Positions 53,311 through 61,601 of a DNA stretch of 64,000 nt are shown piece by piece. The notes under the pieces were generated by a model. That model was not told the origin of the DNA. It was given only the letters and a program-made list of their open reading frames with translations, and ran no database searches. Every line of letters begins with the position of its first letter. Positions within the stretch are counted from its first letter, which is position 1. Source of the DNA: CBDCZY01 sp965224745 (GTDB lineage: Bacteria; Pseudomonadota; Gammaproteobacteria; Methylococcales; Methylomonadaceae). Both the position numbers and the translations under genes were made by a program. The stretch lies in NCBI GenBank assembly GCA_965224745.1, contig CBDCZY010000003.1:124001-188000 (forward strand), given 5' to 3'.

Positions 53311-54993
53311 GTGGAACACCAACCCAAACAACAAAAAAGACTGTCCGACGATTTGACCAAAACAAAACCCAAAGTAAGCTCGTCGCTAATGAATATTAAA
53401 GGGATGTCTCGATTTGAGCTTGAATCATTACTACACAATTTTCAAGCCTATCAAACAGAAGTCGAAGAATTTATCCAAACTTTTCCACAAGGTGAGCTAA
53501 ATGAAAATTCGCCGTTAAGCCCATTCGATCAAATCTTTGAATTATCGCCCTTGGGTTACCTAAAAATTGATCAAAATGGCGAAATTTTGGAAGCCAATCA
53601 TAAAGCTTCTAAATTACTCATGAAGACCAATAGCGAACTTCTCGGTCAATCAATCTCAACGTTTTTCAGCCTGGAATTAAAACTACACTTTAAGCAACAA
53701 AATCCTTTAATAAAAGATTTTATAATTACTAAAACCTGGCGTTTGGAAATAAAATCACCCGCAGGAAAAAGCCATCATTTAGAGTTGCAAGGTACTTCTT
53801 GGAACACACAATCTTCAGGAAAGCATCAAGAATTACTGATTATTGTTATCGATAAAAAAATTTCAGAGAATCATGATCTTCCACATGATTTGGTATTCCG
53901 GGAACTTTGGCTTAACTCTATTTTAAACGCAGCAAAAGAAGCCATCGTAACCATTAACCATCACGGCATTATGGCCTATGCCAACCACGCGGTAACCGCC
54001 CTATTCGGATATGAATTAGATGATTTGCTCGGCTGCAACATCAACATGCTGATGCCCGAGCCGGACAAAACCAATCATGATCAATATATTAATCATTATA
54101 TTCAAACCGGCCAAAATAAAATTATTGGCTCAAGTAGAGAAGTGGTGGGTATTCACAAGGACGGCAGCAAACTACCCCTTGAACTTTCTATCACTGAATT
54201 TAAAATCGATAATCAACCTTTTTTTACCGGAACATTACGAGATATCCGCGAAAGAAAATCAAAAGAAGCAAGTGATAAACAACATGTAGAGGAATTGGCT
54301 CACGTTTCAAGACTTGGGCTGATGGGAGAGATGGCCTCCGGTATCTCGCATGAAGTTAATCAGCCGTTAGCAGCTATAACTGGATACACGCAGGCCTGTC
54401 TGCAAATCATCCAATCCGACCATCCCGACTTGAATAGTCTTAGCGAAATTTTATCCAAAACACATGAACAAACGATCAAAGCGGGCAAAATAATTCATCG
54501 CATGCGGGATTTTGTAAAATCCCATAAAATGCAACGTTCGAGTATTAATATTAATGAGCTCATCATTGATGCGTTAGCGCTTTTTTCTGATTACAAAAAT
54601 TATGATATTGAGCTAAAACTGGACTTGCCTGATGATCTACCCACATTGTTTGCCGACAGCGTCCATATCGAACAGGTCTTTTTGAATTTAGTAAAAAACA
54701 GCATTGATGCGATGACCGAGCTGCCAAAAAAAAAGAAAAAACGATTGGTCATACAAACCAGATTAACTGCCCCACAAAAAATAGAAGTCAGAATTACAGA
54801 TAATGGTCCTGGCCTGACTGAAGATCAGCGAATCCATATTTTTACACCGTTTTTTACCACTAAAAAAACAGGTATGGGTATGGGGTTATCGATCAGCCGT
54901 TCGATCATTGAAGCACACCATGGTGTCCTTCGTTTCAATAGTTCGCGGGGTAACGGCACCACTTTCTATTTTTCGCTTCCAACTGAAGGTTAG
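53311..54993 (+). CDS. fixL: FixL-like heme-PAS sensor histidine kinase
   Basis: 560-aa soluble kinase with no membrane helix. Residues about 32-55 form a coiled segment, then PAS1 (about 70-185) and PAS2 (about 200-315). PAS2 matches the FixL oxygen-sensing heme domain: the proximal-ligand position is H256 in MPEPDKTNHDQY, and R276 in IIGSSREVVG corresponds to the conserved FG-loop Arg. The phospho-acceptor is H347 (GISHEVNQPLAAI). ATP boxes are NLVKNSIDAM, ITDNGPGL and TGMGMGLSI. GTG start at 53311 with AAGGAG 10 nt before. The response regulator is adjacent. Confidence 0.8.
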   Translation: MEHQPKQQKRLSDDLTKTKPKVSSSLMNIKGMSRFELESLLHNFQAYQTEVEEFIQTFPQGELNENSPLSPFDQIFELSPLGYLKIDQNGEILEANHKASKLLMKTNSELLGQSISTFFSLELKLHFKQQNPLIKDFIITKTWRLEIKSPAGKSHHLELQGTSWNTQSSGKHQELLIIVIDKKISENHDLPHDLVFRELWLNSILNAAKEAIVTINHHGIMAYANHAVTALFGYELDDLLGCNINMLMPEPDKTNHDQYINHYIQTGQNKIIGSSREVVGIHKDGSKLPLELSITEFKIDNQPFFTGTLRDIRERKSKEASDKQHVEELAHVSRLGLMGEMASGISHEVNQPLAAITGYTQACLQIIQSDHPDLNSLSEILSKTHEQTIKAGKIIHRMRDFVKSHKMQRSSININELIIDALALFSDYKNYDIELKLDLPDDLPTLFADSVHIEQVFLNLVKNSIDAMTELPKKKKKRLVIQTRLTAPQKIEVRITDNGPGLTEDQRIHIFTPFFTTKKTGMGMGLSISRSIIEAHHGVLRFNSSRGNGTTFYFSLPTEG

Positions 54994-54998
54994 TGGTC

Positions 54999-55619
54999 AT
55001 GAGTTTTATTGATCAAAAGTCGTTGGTTTATTTAGTCGATGATGAATTCGCTGTGCGCGACGCTGTTACAACGTTCTTACAAGCTTATCACCTTAACATT
55101 GAATGTTTTGCCTCGGCCGAGGAGTTTCTTGAACATTACAATCCCGAGCCTACCAGTTGTTTAATTCTCGATGTCAGAATGCCAACGATGACCGGTCTGG
55201 AACTGCAAGAAGAGTTAGACAAAAAGAATATCGAAATTCCTATTATTTTCATCAGCGGCCATGGCGACGTACCCGTTTCGGCACAAGCATTCAGGGGCGG
55301 CGCTATCGACTTTCTGGAAAAGCCGTTTGATTTTCAAGTACTGCTAACTCGAATCAACGAAGCTCTAGAAAAAGATAGTCAACAACGAATAATACAAGAA
55401 GCAAAACAAACTACGTTAGATAGATACGCTAACCTGACTCCACGCGAAAAAGAAATCATGAAATTAATAACCAACAACCATTCCAGCAAAGAAGTTGCAA
55501 TAAAGCTGGGAGTAAGTAACCGTACCGTCGATACACATCGAGCCCACATCATGATTAAGATGGACGCCAAAAGTTTATCCGAATTAGTCACAATGGCAGT
55601 AACTTGCGAACTTTTTTAA
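54999..55619 (+). CDS. fixJ: FixJ-like response regulator
   Basis: 206 aa from the ATG at 54999; a GTG two codons earlier is possible and would give 208 aa. The receiver has LVDDEFAVRD and phospho-acceptor Asp in CLILDVRMPTMTG, with the lysine in DFLEKPFDFQVL. The C-terminal LuxR HTH is LTPREKEIMKLITNNHSSKE followed by VSNRTVDTHRAHIMIKM, typical of FixJ/TtrR proteins. It overlaps or abuts the kinase gene. Likely targets are low-oxygen genes; the globin gene nearby is one candidate. Confidence 0.87.
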   Translation: MSFIDQKSLVYLVDDEFAVRDAVTTFLQAYHLNIECFASAEEFLEHYNPEPTSCLILDVRMPTMTGLELQEELDKKNIEIPIIFISGHGDVPVSAQAFRGGAIDFLEKPFDFQVLLTRINEALEKDSQQRIIQEAKQTTLDRYANLTPREKEIMKLITNNHSSKEVAIKLGVSNRTVDTHRAHIMIKMDAKSLSELVTMAVTCELF

Positions 55620-55767
55620 CTGAAGTTTCATTATTCAGTCTACATCACTGCTAATACAGATAGTAATGTCGGAGAGCAAAGAAGAATACCGAGAAGACTT
55701 ACCTCTATTTTGTCAGATTATTCCAGCGCCAGCTGAGCACGTCTGGCCCGAGATTCCTTGTCATTAA

Positions 55768-55804
55768 TTAGGAACGAGGATTTAATAATACCTTCGCTCC
55801 TAAG
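55768..55804. repeat. Dispersed hairpin repeat, copy 3
   Basis: TTAGGAACG pairs with CGCTCCTAA around the core GAGGATTTAATAAT (55776-55789). Same design as copy 1 at 61-94, with compensating changes in the inner stem (AGG/CCT), which supports a conserved structure. Confidence 0.6.
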
Positions 55805-55834
55805 CAAATAGTGCCGCTTATTCTAAAACGATCA

Positions 55835-56020
55835 CCAAGTCTTCAGTTGTGAACTAACGACGAGAGAGGGCTGTGGCCAATGCATTGAATGAATACATCG
55901 GCCACTCTTGCGACCTTGAATTTTATGTTTGAGAAGAAACATCGTACCCAGCATGGCCCATGCCATATGATGATGCTAAGCATCCCATCGACACACTTTG
56001 ATAATCGACCATGCTAGAAT
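55835..56020 (-). pseudogene. Degenerate IS701/IS4-like transposase tail
   Basis: On the minus strand one frame reads VRWDA, stop, HHHMAWAMLGTMFLLKHKIQ, which resembles the conserved WHHHMALVMLAMLF segment near the end of IS701/IS4-type transposases. An internal stop and a frameshift (DYQ just upstream in another frame) show it is dead. The family guess is tentative. Confidence 0.45.
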
Positions 56021-56110
56021 TCAGCGGTCCCGCATTAAAACACTTTGTAAAGCAATGAAATAGGGGAACATAACGAGAGCCTTACTACGGAAAAATTCTG
56101 TTTAAGGTCC

Positions 56111-56152
56111 AACCACTAACTCTAGCTGGAAAGCCAGTAAAGTTTAGTGGTT
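56111..56152. other. Two-tier stem-loop
   Basis: AACCACTAA pairs perfectly with TTAGTGGTT, and inside it CTGG pairs with CCAG around AAAG. It lies 84 bp downstream of the globin stop. It may be a terminator or IS end; there is no T-run. Confidence 0.5.
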
Positions 56153-56235
56153 TCTTTAAGAAGAGACAGCTTGAGCCAAAAATTCGGCTGTACTTTTCTA
56201 TGGCTCCTACTGAAAGTCGAGCTGTTTTCTAATGT

Positions 56236-56652
56236 TCATCCTTGTGCGGCAGCTTCTTTCATTGTCGTGGACAATAAAGTATAAACAGCAACCCAAGCTT
56301 GTTTTACATCATCAGTAAATGCTTCTCCCAGTCCTTTACCTAATGTCCAAACCAAGGCTTGCCCTACAGCATCATAGTGTTCTTCTTTAACCCCATAACC
56401 GACATGTTTTCGGCCACTATCCTGCACAATTGGAACAATGTCTTGCAAATTATTCAGAGATCCAACCGCAGTATTCAGCATAGCCATGAGCTTTTGACCT
56501 TGCGTTTTCATATCGCCTTTGAAAAGTGGTTTAACTTCCGGCGCAATTTCAAACAAGCGACCATAAAATAACTCTGCGGCAGTCTCTTGTATGGGAACCA
56601 CTTTGCCCCATGAATCTTGGACTAAAGTAATTTGTTCAGTGGTCAATGACAT
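56236..56652 (-). CDS. Single-domain bacterial globin
   Basis: 138-aa heme protein of the Vitreoscilla-haemoglobin/flavohaemoglobin-domain type, without the reductase domain. It begins MSLTTEQITLVQDSW and has FYGRLFEIAPEVKPLF (helices B-C), with the proximal His in SGRKHVGYGVKEEHY and the C-terminal TLGKGLGEAFTDDVKQAW. Such proteins bind O2 or detoxify NO. ATG start with a good TCTCC-complement (GGAGA) site. It lies near the FixL/FixJ-like pair, which could sense the same ligand. Confidence 0.9.
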   Translation of the reverse strand: MSLTTEQITLVQDSWGKVVPIQETAAELFYGRLFEIAPEVKPLFKGDMKTQGQKLMAMLNTAVGSLNNLQDIVPIVQDSGRKHVGYGVKEEHYDAVGQALVWTLGKGLGEAFTDDVKQAWVAVYTLLSTTMKEAAAQG

Positions 56653-56878
56653 GTTTTTCTCCTGTTAATAGTTAGTTTCCGTCCAAAAACAGCGAATTAT
56701 TTGCTATAAAAAAAATGACACCAGACCAGTCGCCAAAAATGAATTGCTTTGTACGGTAGGGTTTGCTGCATATTGGTCAACCCTCAATCTTTTTGTAAAA
56801 ATTACATTTTTTAGGCACATCTTTCCTGAGGAACTATTACACCCTTGATCAGCCTGTTTGTGGTTACCCTAATTTTAA

Positions 56879-58216
56879 CTAGGGTGCTTGTAATCGAGCC
56901 ATTATCACTAAATTGTGTGTAACCACCGATGACCACACATAGTTTTTAAAATGCTCTAGACCTTTCCAGTTACAGCGAGACAAGCCAAAGCATCGTTTCA
57001 AGTAAGAGATACCGGCTTCAATTCCAGCTCTGAAATTTCTGAGCTTTCTGTAAACCCAGGGGCTTTTCGTCATCTCAAGTATGGCTAACCCTTTTTTCTT
57101 ATGGAAAGCAACATCTTTTATGTTTCGTTGTTTAGCCGTGTCGAGATTTTCTTTGCTGGCATACCCCCCGTCTGCTGCGACTTGCCTGGGCGCCTTACCA
57201 TAGTGGTCAATATGACGATCCACCATGGGGATGAACTGTTCCGAATCAGCCGGGTTACCCGTTTCAACGACAACATCCAGTACCATACCACTGCGACCCG
57301 TACTTAAATTCAGTTTGTGTCCATATTGTATATCCCGGCTGCCTTTAACAATAATATCGCTGTGTGCTTCAAACAGACTGAATACTTTTTCCGATGCGGG
57401 GACTTTCTCTCCATTAAACACACGTCTTGTCGTTTGATTGATGACCTGATCAATCAAAGGCAGATAATGATTGACCTCCAGGCGCCAATATTCCCAGCCG
57501 GGTGGCGGTTTTACATGACCGGCTATTTGCGCATTGTTGAGGTACTGACGTGTCTTTTTCGTGTAGTGAACAAGATCACTGTATAAGGCTTTTTTCTTAT
57601 CCTTTCCACGGGTATAGATAATTGCACGCGCACGTTTTTTTGCTGCGCGATAATGGTGATGGCAGTCAAATTCCAAACCCATTTCGCTGGCTTGATTGAG
57701 TAATCTCGTCATCACCCGCACGGCATCCCATAACAGGCTACTGTCGGTTGGTTCGTGGATATGTGTTTCTGTGACGGTACTATCAATGCGCAACATGCTG
57801 CCTTTTTCAATGCCGGTTTTATTGGCATCATTGAGCAATGCCAGGTTAATACGTTCCCATGTCGGGTCGAGTATCCGGCTGATTGCCCCTTGCAAAGCCG
57901 ACTTCTTGGGGACAAATCCATCGCTCAGCCGGGCAAATGTTTGACACGAGACCGAATCCAGCAAAACAAATGATAATTCTTCATAACTGAGTTGCCGATG
58001 TTGCTTTAAGATCGCGCAACGTAATATGGATTCAACTGACATCCCTTTTCGACCACTTTCATCTTTTAAATCGATCGTGCAGATGTCTTTTTCTACCCAA
58101 TCCAGTATTTCTCTATGTTCATCCAATATCATGGAAATAATTTTTAATTCTTGGCCAATCTCGTGTTCAACATAATTATCGAATATACTTGTCTGTAGGC
58201 GTTGTTTTTGGCGCAT
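56879..58216 (-). CDS. DDE transposase (ISNCY/IS5-like)
   Basis: 445 aa from the ATG at 58214-58216 (MRQKQRLQTSIFDNYVEHEI). It has the DUF772-like N-terminal part (MSVESILRCAILKQHRQLSYEELSFVLLDS), first Asp in LRIDSTVTETHIHEPTDSSL, second in VAADGGYASKENLD, and Glu in RAGIEAGISYLKRCFGL. It appears intact. The IS ends could not be set with confidence; the gene is bounded by short AT-rich sequence on both sides. Confidence 0.83.
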   Translation of the reverse strand: MRQKQRLQTSIFDNYVEHEIGQELKIISMILDEHREILDWVEKDICTIDLKDESGRKGMSVESILRCAILKQHRQLSYEELSFVLLDSVSCQTFARLSDGFVPKKSALQGAISRILDPTWERINLALLNDANKTGIEKGSMLRIDSTVTETHIHEPTDSSLLWDAVRVMTRLLNQASEMGLEFDCHHHYRAAKKRARAIIYTRGKDKKKALYSDLVHYTKKTRQYLNNAQIAGHVKPPPGWEYWRLEVNHYLPLIDQVINQTTRRVFNGEKVPASEKVFSLFEAHSDIIVKGSRDIQYGHKLNLSTGRSGMVLDVVVETGNPADSEQFIPMVDRHIDHYGKAPRQVAADGGYASKENLDTAKQRNIKDVAFHKKKGLAILEMTKSPWVYRKLRNFRAGIEAGISYLKRCFGLSRCNWKGLEHFKNYVWSSVVTHNLVIMARLQAP

Positions 58217-58922
58217 CTTTTTCCCTCGGCTTTTTTTAATTATGTTTAGAATCAATTGCTTAGATTATAAGCATACCAGAATTAGCCGGGGAATTCATCT
58301 TGTTTTTGTGATTTTTTCTATGTTTTTCATAGGGTTGTAGTTTATGGATGAGAACTAGTTAAGTAAATCGACTTAGTGACGGGTATGCTTTACTCAGAGT
58401 ACTTTTCAAACAAAAATGAAGAATACTCAAACCTGCTGACTCTAAGTGTTAATTAGTTTTTATAAAATTCCGTACTATTATATACAACCTTTTGTTCAAT
58501 CGAAACTCAAAGAGTGAACCTGATTAACATTTGAGAAGGAAAATTATCACCTCGCCAAACTTAAACACATTAAAAATTATCATTTAGATATACCTATGTT
58601 CAGAAGGTCTAACAAACCAATTTTTCAATGACAAGTATTGCAGCTGTCTTGTTTAAATAGCGGGGTTACGCTACCCCTCAAGTAGTTCCAACATCAATCA
58701 AATAATATTAGTTTTACCCTCATACAACCAACTCTATAATGAGAAAAATATGACCATTTCTGAAAAACCAAAAAGCTTCCTGATAAATCAAGCAACCTCA
58801 TGATAATCTATCCGATAATGACCAAGAAATAGTCTTATTCTTCAATCGGACGCGTTCATCTGTGCTTGATTGGAAAAAACAAAACTTTCTAAAAACCACT
58901 TTCACCACGACTAGCAGCCCTG
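58217..58922. other. 706-bp intergenic region before the amylase gene
   Basis: AT-rich. A few frames of under 20 codons begin with ATG (for example at 58750) but none looks like a gene. It probably contains the right end of the IS and the promoter for the amylase gene. No clear structure was found. Confidence 0.5.
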
Positions 58923-61088
58923 ATGACTTTGCTCACTATTCATTTTAAAAAACCGGCTGGTTGGACCAGTACTCCACTTATCCATTTCTGGCACCTGAAC
59001 CAAAACGAATCCTGTAGCCATTGGCCAGGTGTTCCTATGCAGCCTGAAAAACATGGATGGTTTCGATTTGATTTCAACTCACCTTCTGCAAATTTTGTTG
59101 TTAACGATGGTCTTGGTCAACAGACAGCAGATCATTATAGAGACCGCGAAGGTTGGCTCGATATTGATGATCGATGGCATGACTCAATGCCAACTTCAAC
59201 TCAAGCCTCTACGAAAACCAAAAATGTGGTTCCCAACTCTACTGCAGCAAAACCACTGCAACCACCACCGGTAAGCGAACGAATAGATTTTCGGGAAGAA
59301 ACTATTTACTTTTTATTGACCACTCGCTTCTATGATGGTGATCCTTCTAATAATTTCTTCTGCCGAGACCGCATCAAATTTAATTCGACAACGGGGGAAG
59401 CAGAAGACCCGCATTGGCGGGGAGATTTCAAAGGATTGATCCAACGTTTAGATTACATTCACGATCTCGGTTTTACCGCCATCTGGATTACTCCGCCAGT
59501 AGAAAATCGATCCGGACTGGATTATCACGGCTACCATGCATACGACTGGACCCGCATTGATCCACGGTTAGAATCGCCAGACGCCACTTATCAAGACCTC
59601 ATTGATGCGGCACACGCACGAGGGATAAAAATTATTCAGGACGTGGTCGTAAACCATTCATGCCAATACGGCATTCGAGGAAAGGTACATATCGATCACC
59701 TGCCTATTAAATATTATGTCCCGCATGGCTCTGAGCCAAACAAAGTTGATCATGGACCCTATCAAGGCAGTCTGGGCCACTATAGCTGGCCACACCGTGA
59801 TGACCTCGATAATCCTGTGGCGCCAGAATGGTATCAAGAACGTCACCACAGTGATCAACACGGCATTGAACCACTTGTCGACCCCAAGACTGGAGAAACA
59901 GTTCCAAAACCTGGTTATAATCCTGGACGGTATTTTGGCATCGATAGTAATGACCTTGATCCGGAGTGGTATCATCAAGAAGGCTTTATCTGCGGCGGAG
60001 ACTGGGAAAGCACCCACCCACTTCAAGCCAAACATCTGGCAGGGGACTGCATTGACCTGGCTACTAATCGGCAGAACGTAAAAGAATACCTCATCCATGC
60101 CATTAATCGTTATCTAGACATGGGGGTTGACGCTTTGCGCATCGATACCGTAAAACACATAGAGCGTAATAACTTACTGGAGTATATCAACGCCTGGAAG
60201 CAACATAAACCGGGTCTGTTCGTATTCGGCGAGAATCTGGTCAAAGGATATGGGTGGGGTGATATGGGTGGCGGCGATAATGGCCCTTCACAGATCAGGC
60301 CCTGGTGGTACACCCGTTTAGGTAACGACCCGCTCGACCCAAATTCTGGTGGTAATTCTGGTTTTCCTCAGCTCGATTTCGGCTTGTTCTCAACCTTCAG
60401 AGATACTGTCAGTAAAGGCACATATGCTGGAACAGCTCAGGTTTTCAGTATGGACTGGATTTATGGTGATGTCACTGAATTGGTCACTTTTCTGCAAAAC
60501 CATGATGTTGGCCCAGATAACGATTTCAAATATCGCTTTAAAGGCGACCAATGGATGGCTGCCGCAACCTACAATCTGCTCTGGACCATACGTGGCATAC
60601 CTTGCCTGTATTTCGGTGAAGAAATAGAGTTCATGAAGGGTGCACCACAAGATGTAGAAGGCGAACAAGATACACTCGACCAAACCGGACGCGCATATTT
60701 TGGAGATCATCTTACTGAAGAACGCATTGCAGAGACTCAACAACACCCTTTGTATCAGCATATAAAACGACTCAATCAAATTCGGCAGGCAATCCCTGCT
60801 CTACAAAAAGCTCCATTGAAACAGGTCAATGAATGGGGCAGTGGCATATCTTTCATCCGTGACTTTTCAGAAGGAGGCAGTTATGCTGCAATCGGCCTGG
60901 CTATCGGTAGCGATCAGCAAGTGTCTATCAACAACCTTAAAACAGGCTTGTACCGCGATGCGGTGACCGGCCATGAAATATATTCTGAAAATGGCTGTTT
61001 AACCTTTCATGTGAAAGCTAATTCGGCCGGCATTTATGTATTAGATGGTCCTGGAAAGATTGGTGATGATGGTGTTTATTTGCGCTGA
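58923..61088 (+). CDS. GH13 alpha-amylase family enzyme
   Basis: 721-aa glycoside hydrolase acting on alpha-1,4-glucans. Residues about 1-90 form a starch-binding-like beta module (HFKKPAGWTSTPLIHFW), then a linker, then the GH13 barrel from about 125. The four regions: DVVVNHS; region II ALRIDTVKH with nucleophile D408; region III FVFGENLV with acid/base E437; region IV LQNHDVG with D528. All three catalytic acids are present. No signal peptide is seen, so it may act inside the cell, perhaps on glycogen, unless the true start is missed. It is a monocistronic gene. Confidence 0.87.
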   Translation: MTLLTIHFKKPAGWTSTPLIHFWHLNQNESCSHWPGVPMQPEKHGWFRFDFNSPSANFVVNDGLGQQTADHYRDREGWLDIDDRWHDSMPTSTQASTKTKNVVPNSTAAKPLQPPPVSERIDFREETIYFLLTTRFYDGDPSNNFFCRDRIKFNSTTGEAEDPHWRGDFKGLIQRLDYIHDLGFTAIWITPPVENRSGLDYHGYHAYDWTRIDPRLESPDATYQDLIDAAHARGIKIIQDVVVNHSCQYGIRGKVHIDHLPIKYYVPHGSEPNKVDHGPYQGSLGHYSWPHRDDLDNPVAPEWYQERHHSDQHGIEPLVDPKTGETVPKPGYNPGRYFGIDSNDLDPEWYHQEGFICGGDWESTHPLQAKHLAGDCIDLATNRQNVKEYLIHAINRYLDMGVDALRIDTVKHIERNNLLEYINAWKQHKPGLFVFGENLVKGYGWGDMGGGDNGPSQIRPWWYTRLGNDPLDPNSGGNSGFPQLDFGLFSTFRDTVSKGTYAGTAQVFSMDWIYGDVTELVTFLQNHDVGPDNDFKYRFKGDQWMAAATYNLLWTIRGIPCLYFGEEIEFMKGAPQDVEGEQDTLDQTGRAYFGDHLTEERIAETQQHPLYQHIKRLNQIRQAIPALQKAPLKQVNEWGSGISFIRDFSEGGSYAAIGLAIGSDQQVSINNLKTGLYRDAVTGHEIYSENGCLTFHVKANSAGIYVLDGPGKIGDDGVYLR

Positions 61089-61160
61089 ATTTAGCCAAAC
61101 CTAATGGGTAATCAAACTTGGAAAGGAATCAGATATCATACCGTCCTGGTTTATTAAACC

Positions 61161-61410
61161 ATTTCAATTACCTACGTTTGGACGATTGATGGTTGGCTCT
61201 ATGTAACGGTAGTCATCGACCTGTTTTCTCGACAAGTGATAGGTTGAGCTATTGATGACCACATGAGAACAACTCTGTGTATCAGTGCCCTGCAAATGGC
61301 TTATTGGCGGAGAAAACCAGAGCCTGGCGTACTCCATCACTCAGATCGTGGTAGCCAATATGCAAATTATGAATACCGCAGACATCTATGCATTATGGAG
61401 ACGGAGCAGA
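61161..61410 (+). pseudogene. IS3-family transposase fragment with internal stop
   Basis: Reads ITYVWTIDGWLYVTVVIDLF then SRQVIG, a TGA stop, and AIDDHMRTTLCISALQMAYW with HHSDRGSQYA. This is the core of an IS3 OrfB, with the two central Asp regions partly kept and the normal Trp codon replaced by TGA. The N- and C-terminal parts are missing. It is dead. Confidence 0.85.
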
Positions 61411-61419
61411 GTATTATTG

Positions 61420-61458
61420 ATTTCCATGTATAAGGTTTTAAACCTTATACATGGAAAT
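61420..61458. repeat. Perfect 39-nt inverted repeat
   Basis: A 19-nt arm (starting ATTTCCATGTATAAGG) is followed by one T and then its exact reverse complement. It follows the IS3 fragment directly. Perfect pairing of this length can extrude as a cruciform. There is no T-run, so a classical terminator is unlikely. Confidence 0.9.
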
Positions 61459-61601
61459 TAAACAGGGCAAGGGCTTTCTGCAAAGTTGACCAAATACCCC
61501 AAGACAGAGGAATCGTGACATATAACCAGAATATACATAACAATAAAACGCTTATTGGTCTGAAAGTTGTTGAGGTATTCATAAATCGCTCCAAAACGTG
61601 C

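Larger units (their letters stand above)
55620..56235. other. 616-bp gene-poor region with repeat, IS remnant and hairpin
   Basis: No intact gene. It holds copy 3 of the dispersed hairpin repeat (55768-55804), a decayed transposase tail on the minus strand (55835-56020) and a large stem-loop (56111-56152), each listed separately. Confidence 0.6.

Noticed and set aside
53150..53356. A short frame upstream of the fixL-like gene ending MTQWNTNPNNKKD
   Set aside because: It runs through a repeat copy, has no family match and overlaps the fixL start in another phase.
55620..56235. Possible group II intron or large ncRNA in the gene-poor stretch
   Set aside because: No domain V-like hairpin or 5' GUGYG start could be found, and part of the stretch reads as a decayed transposase.
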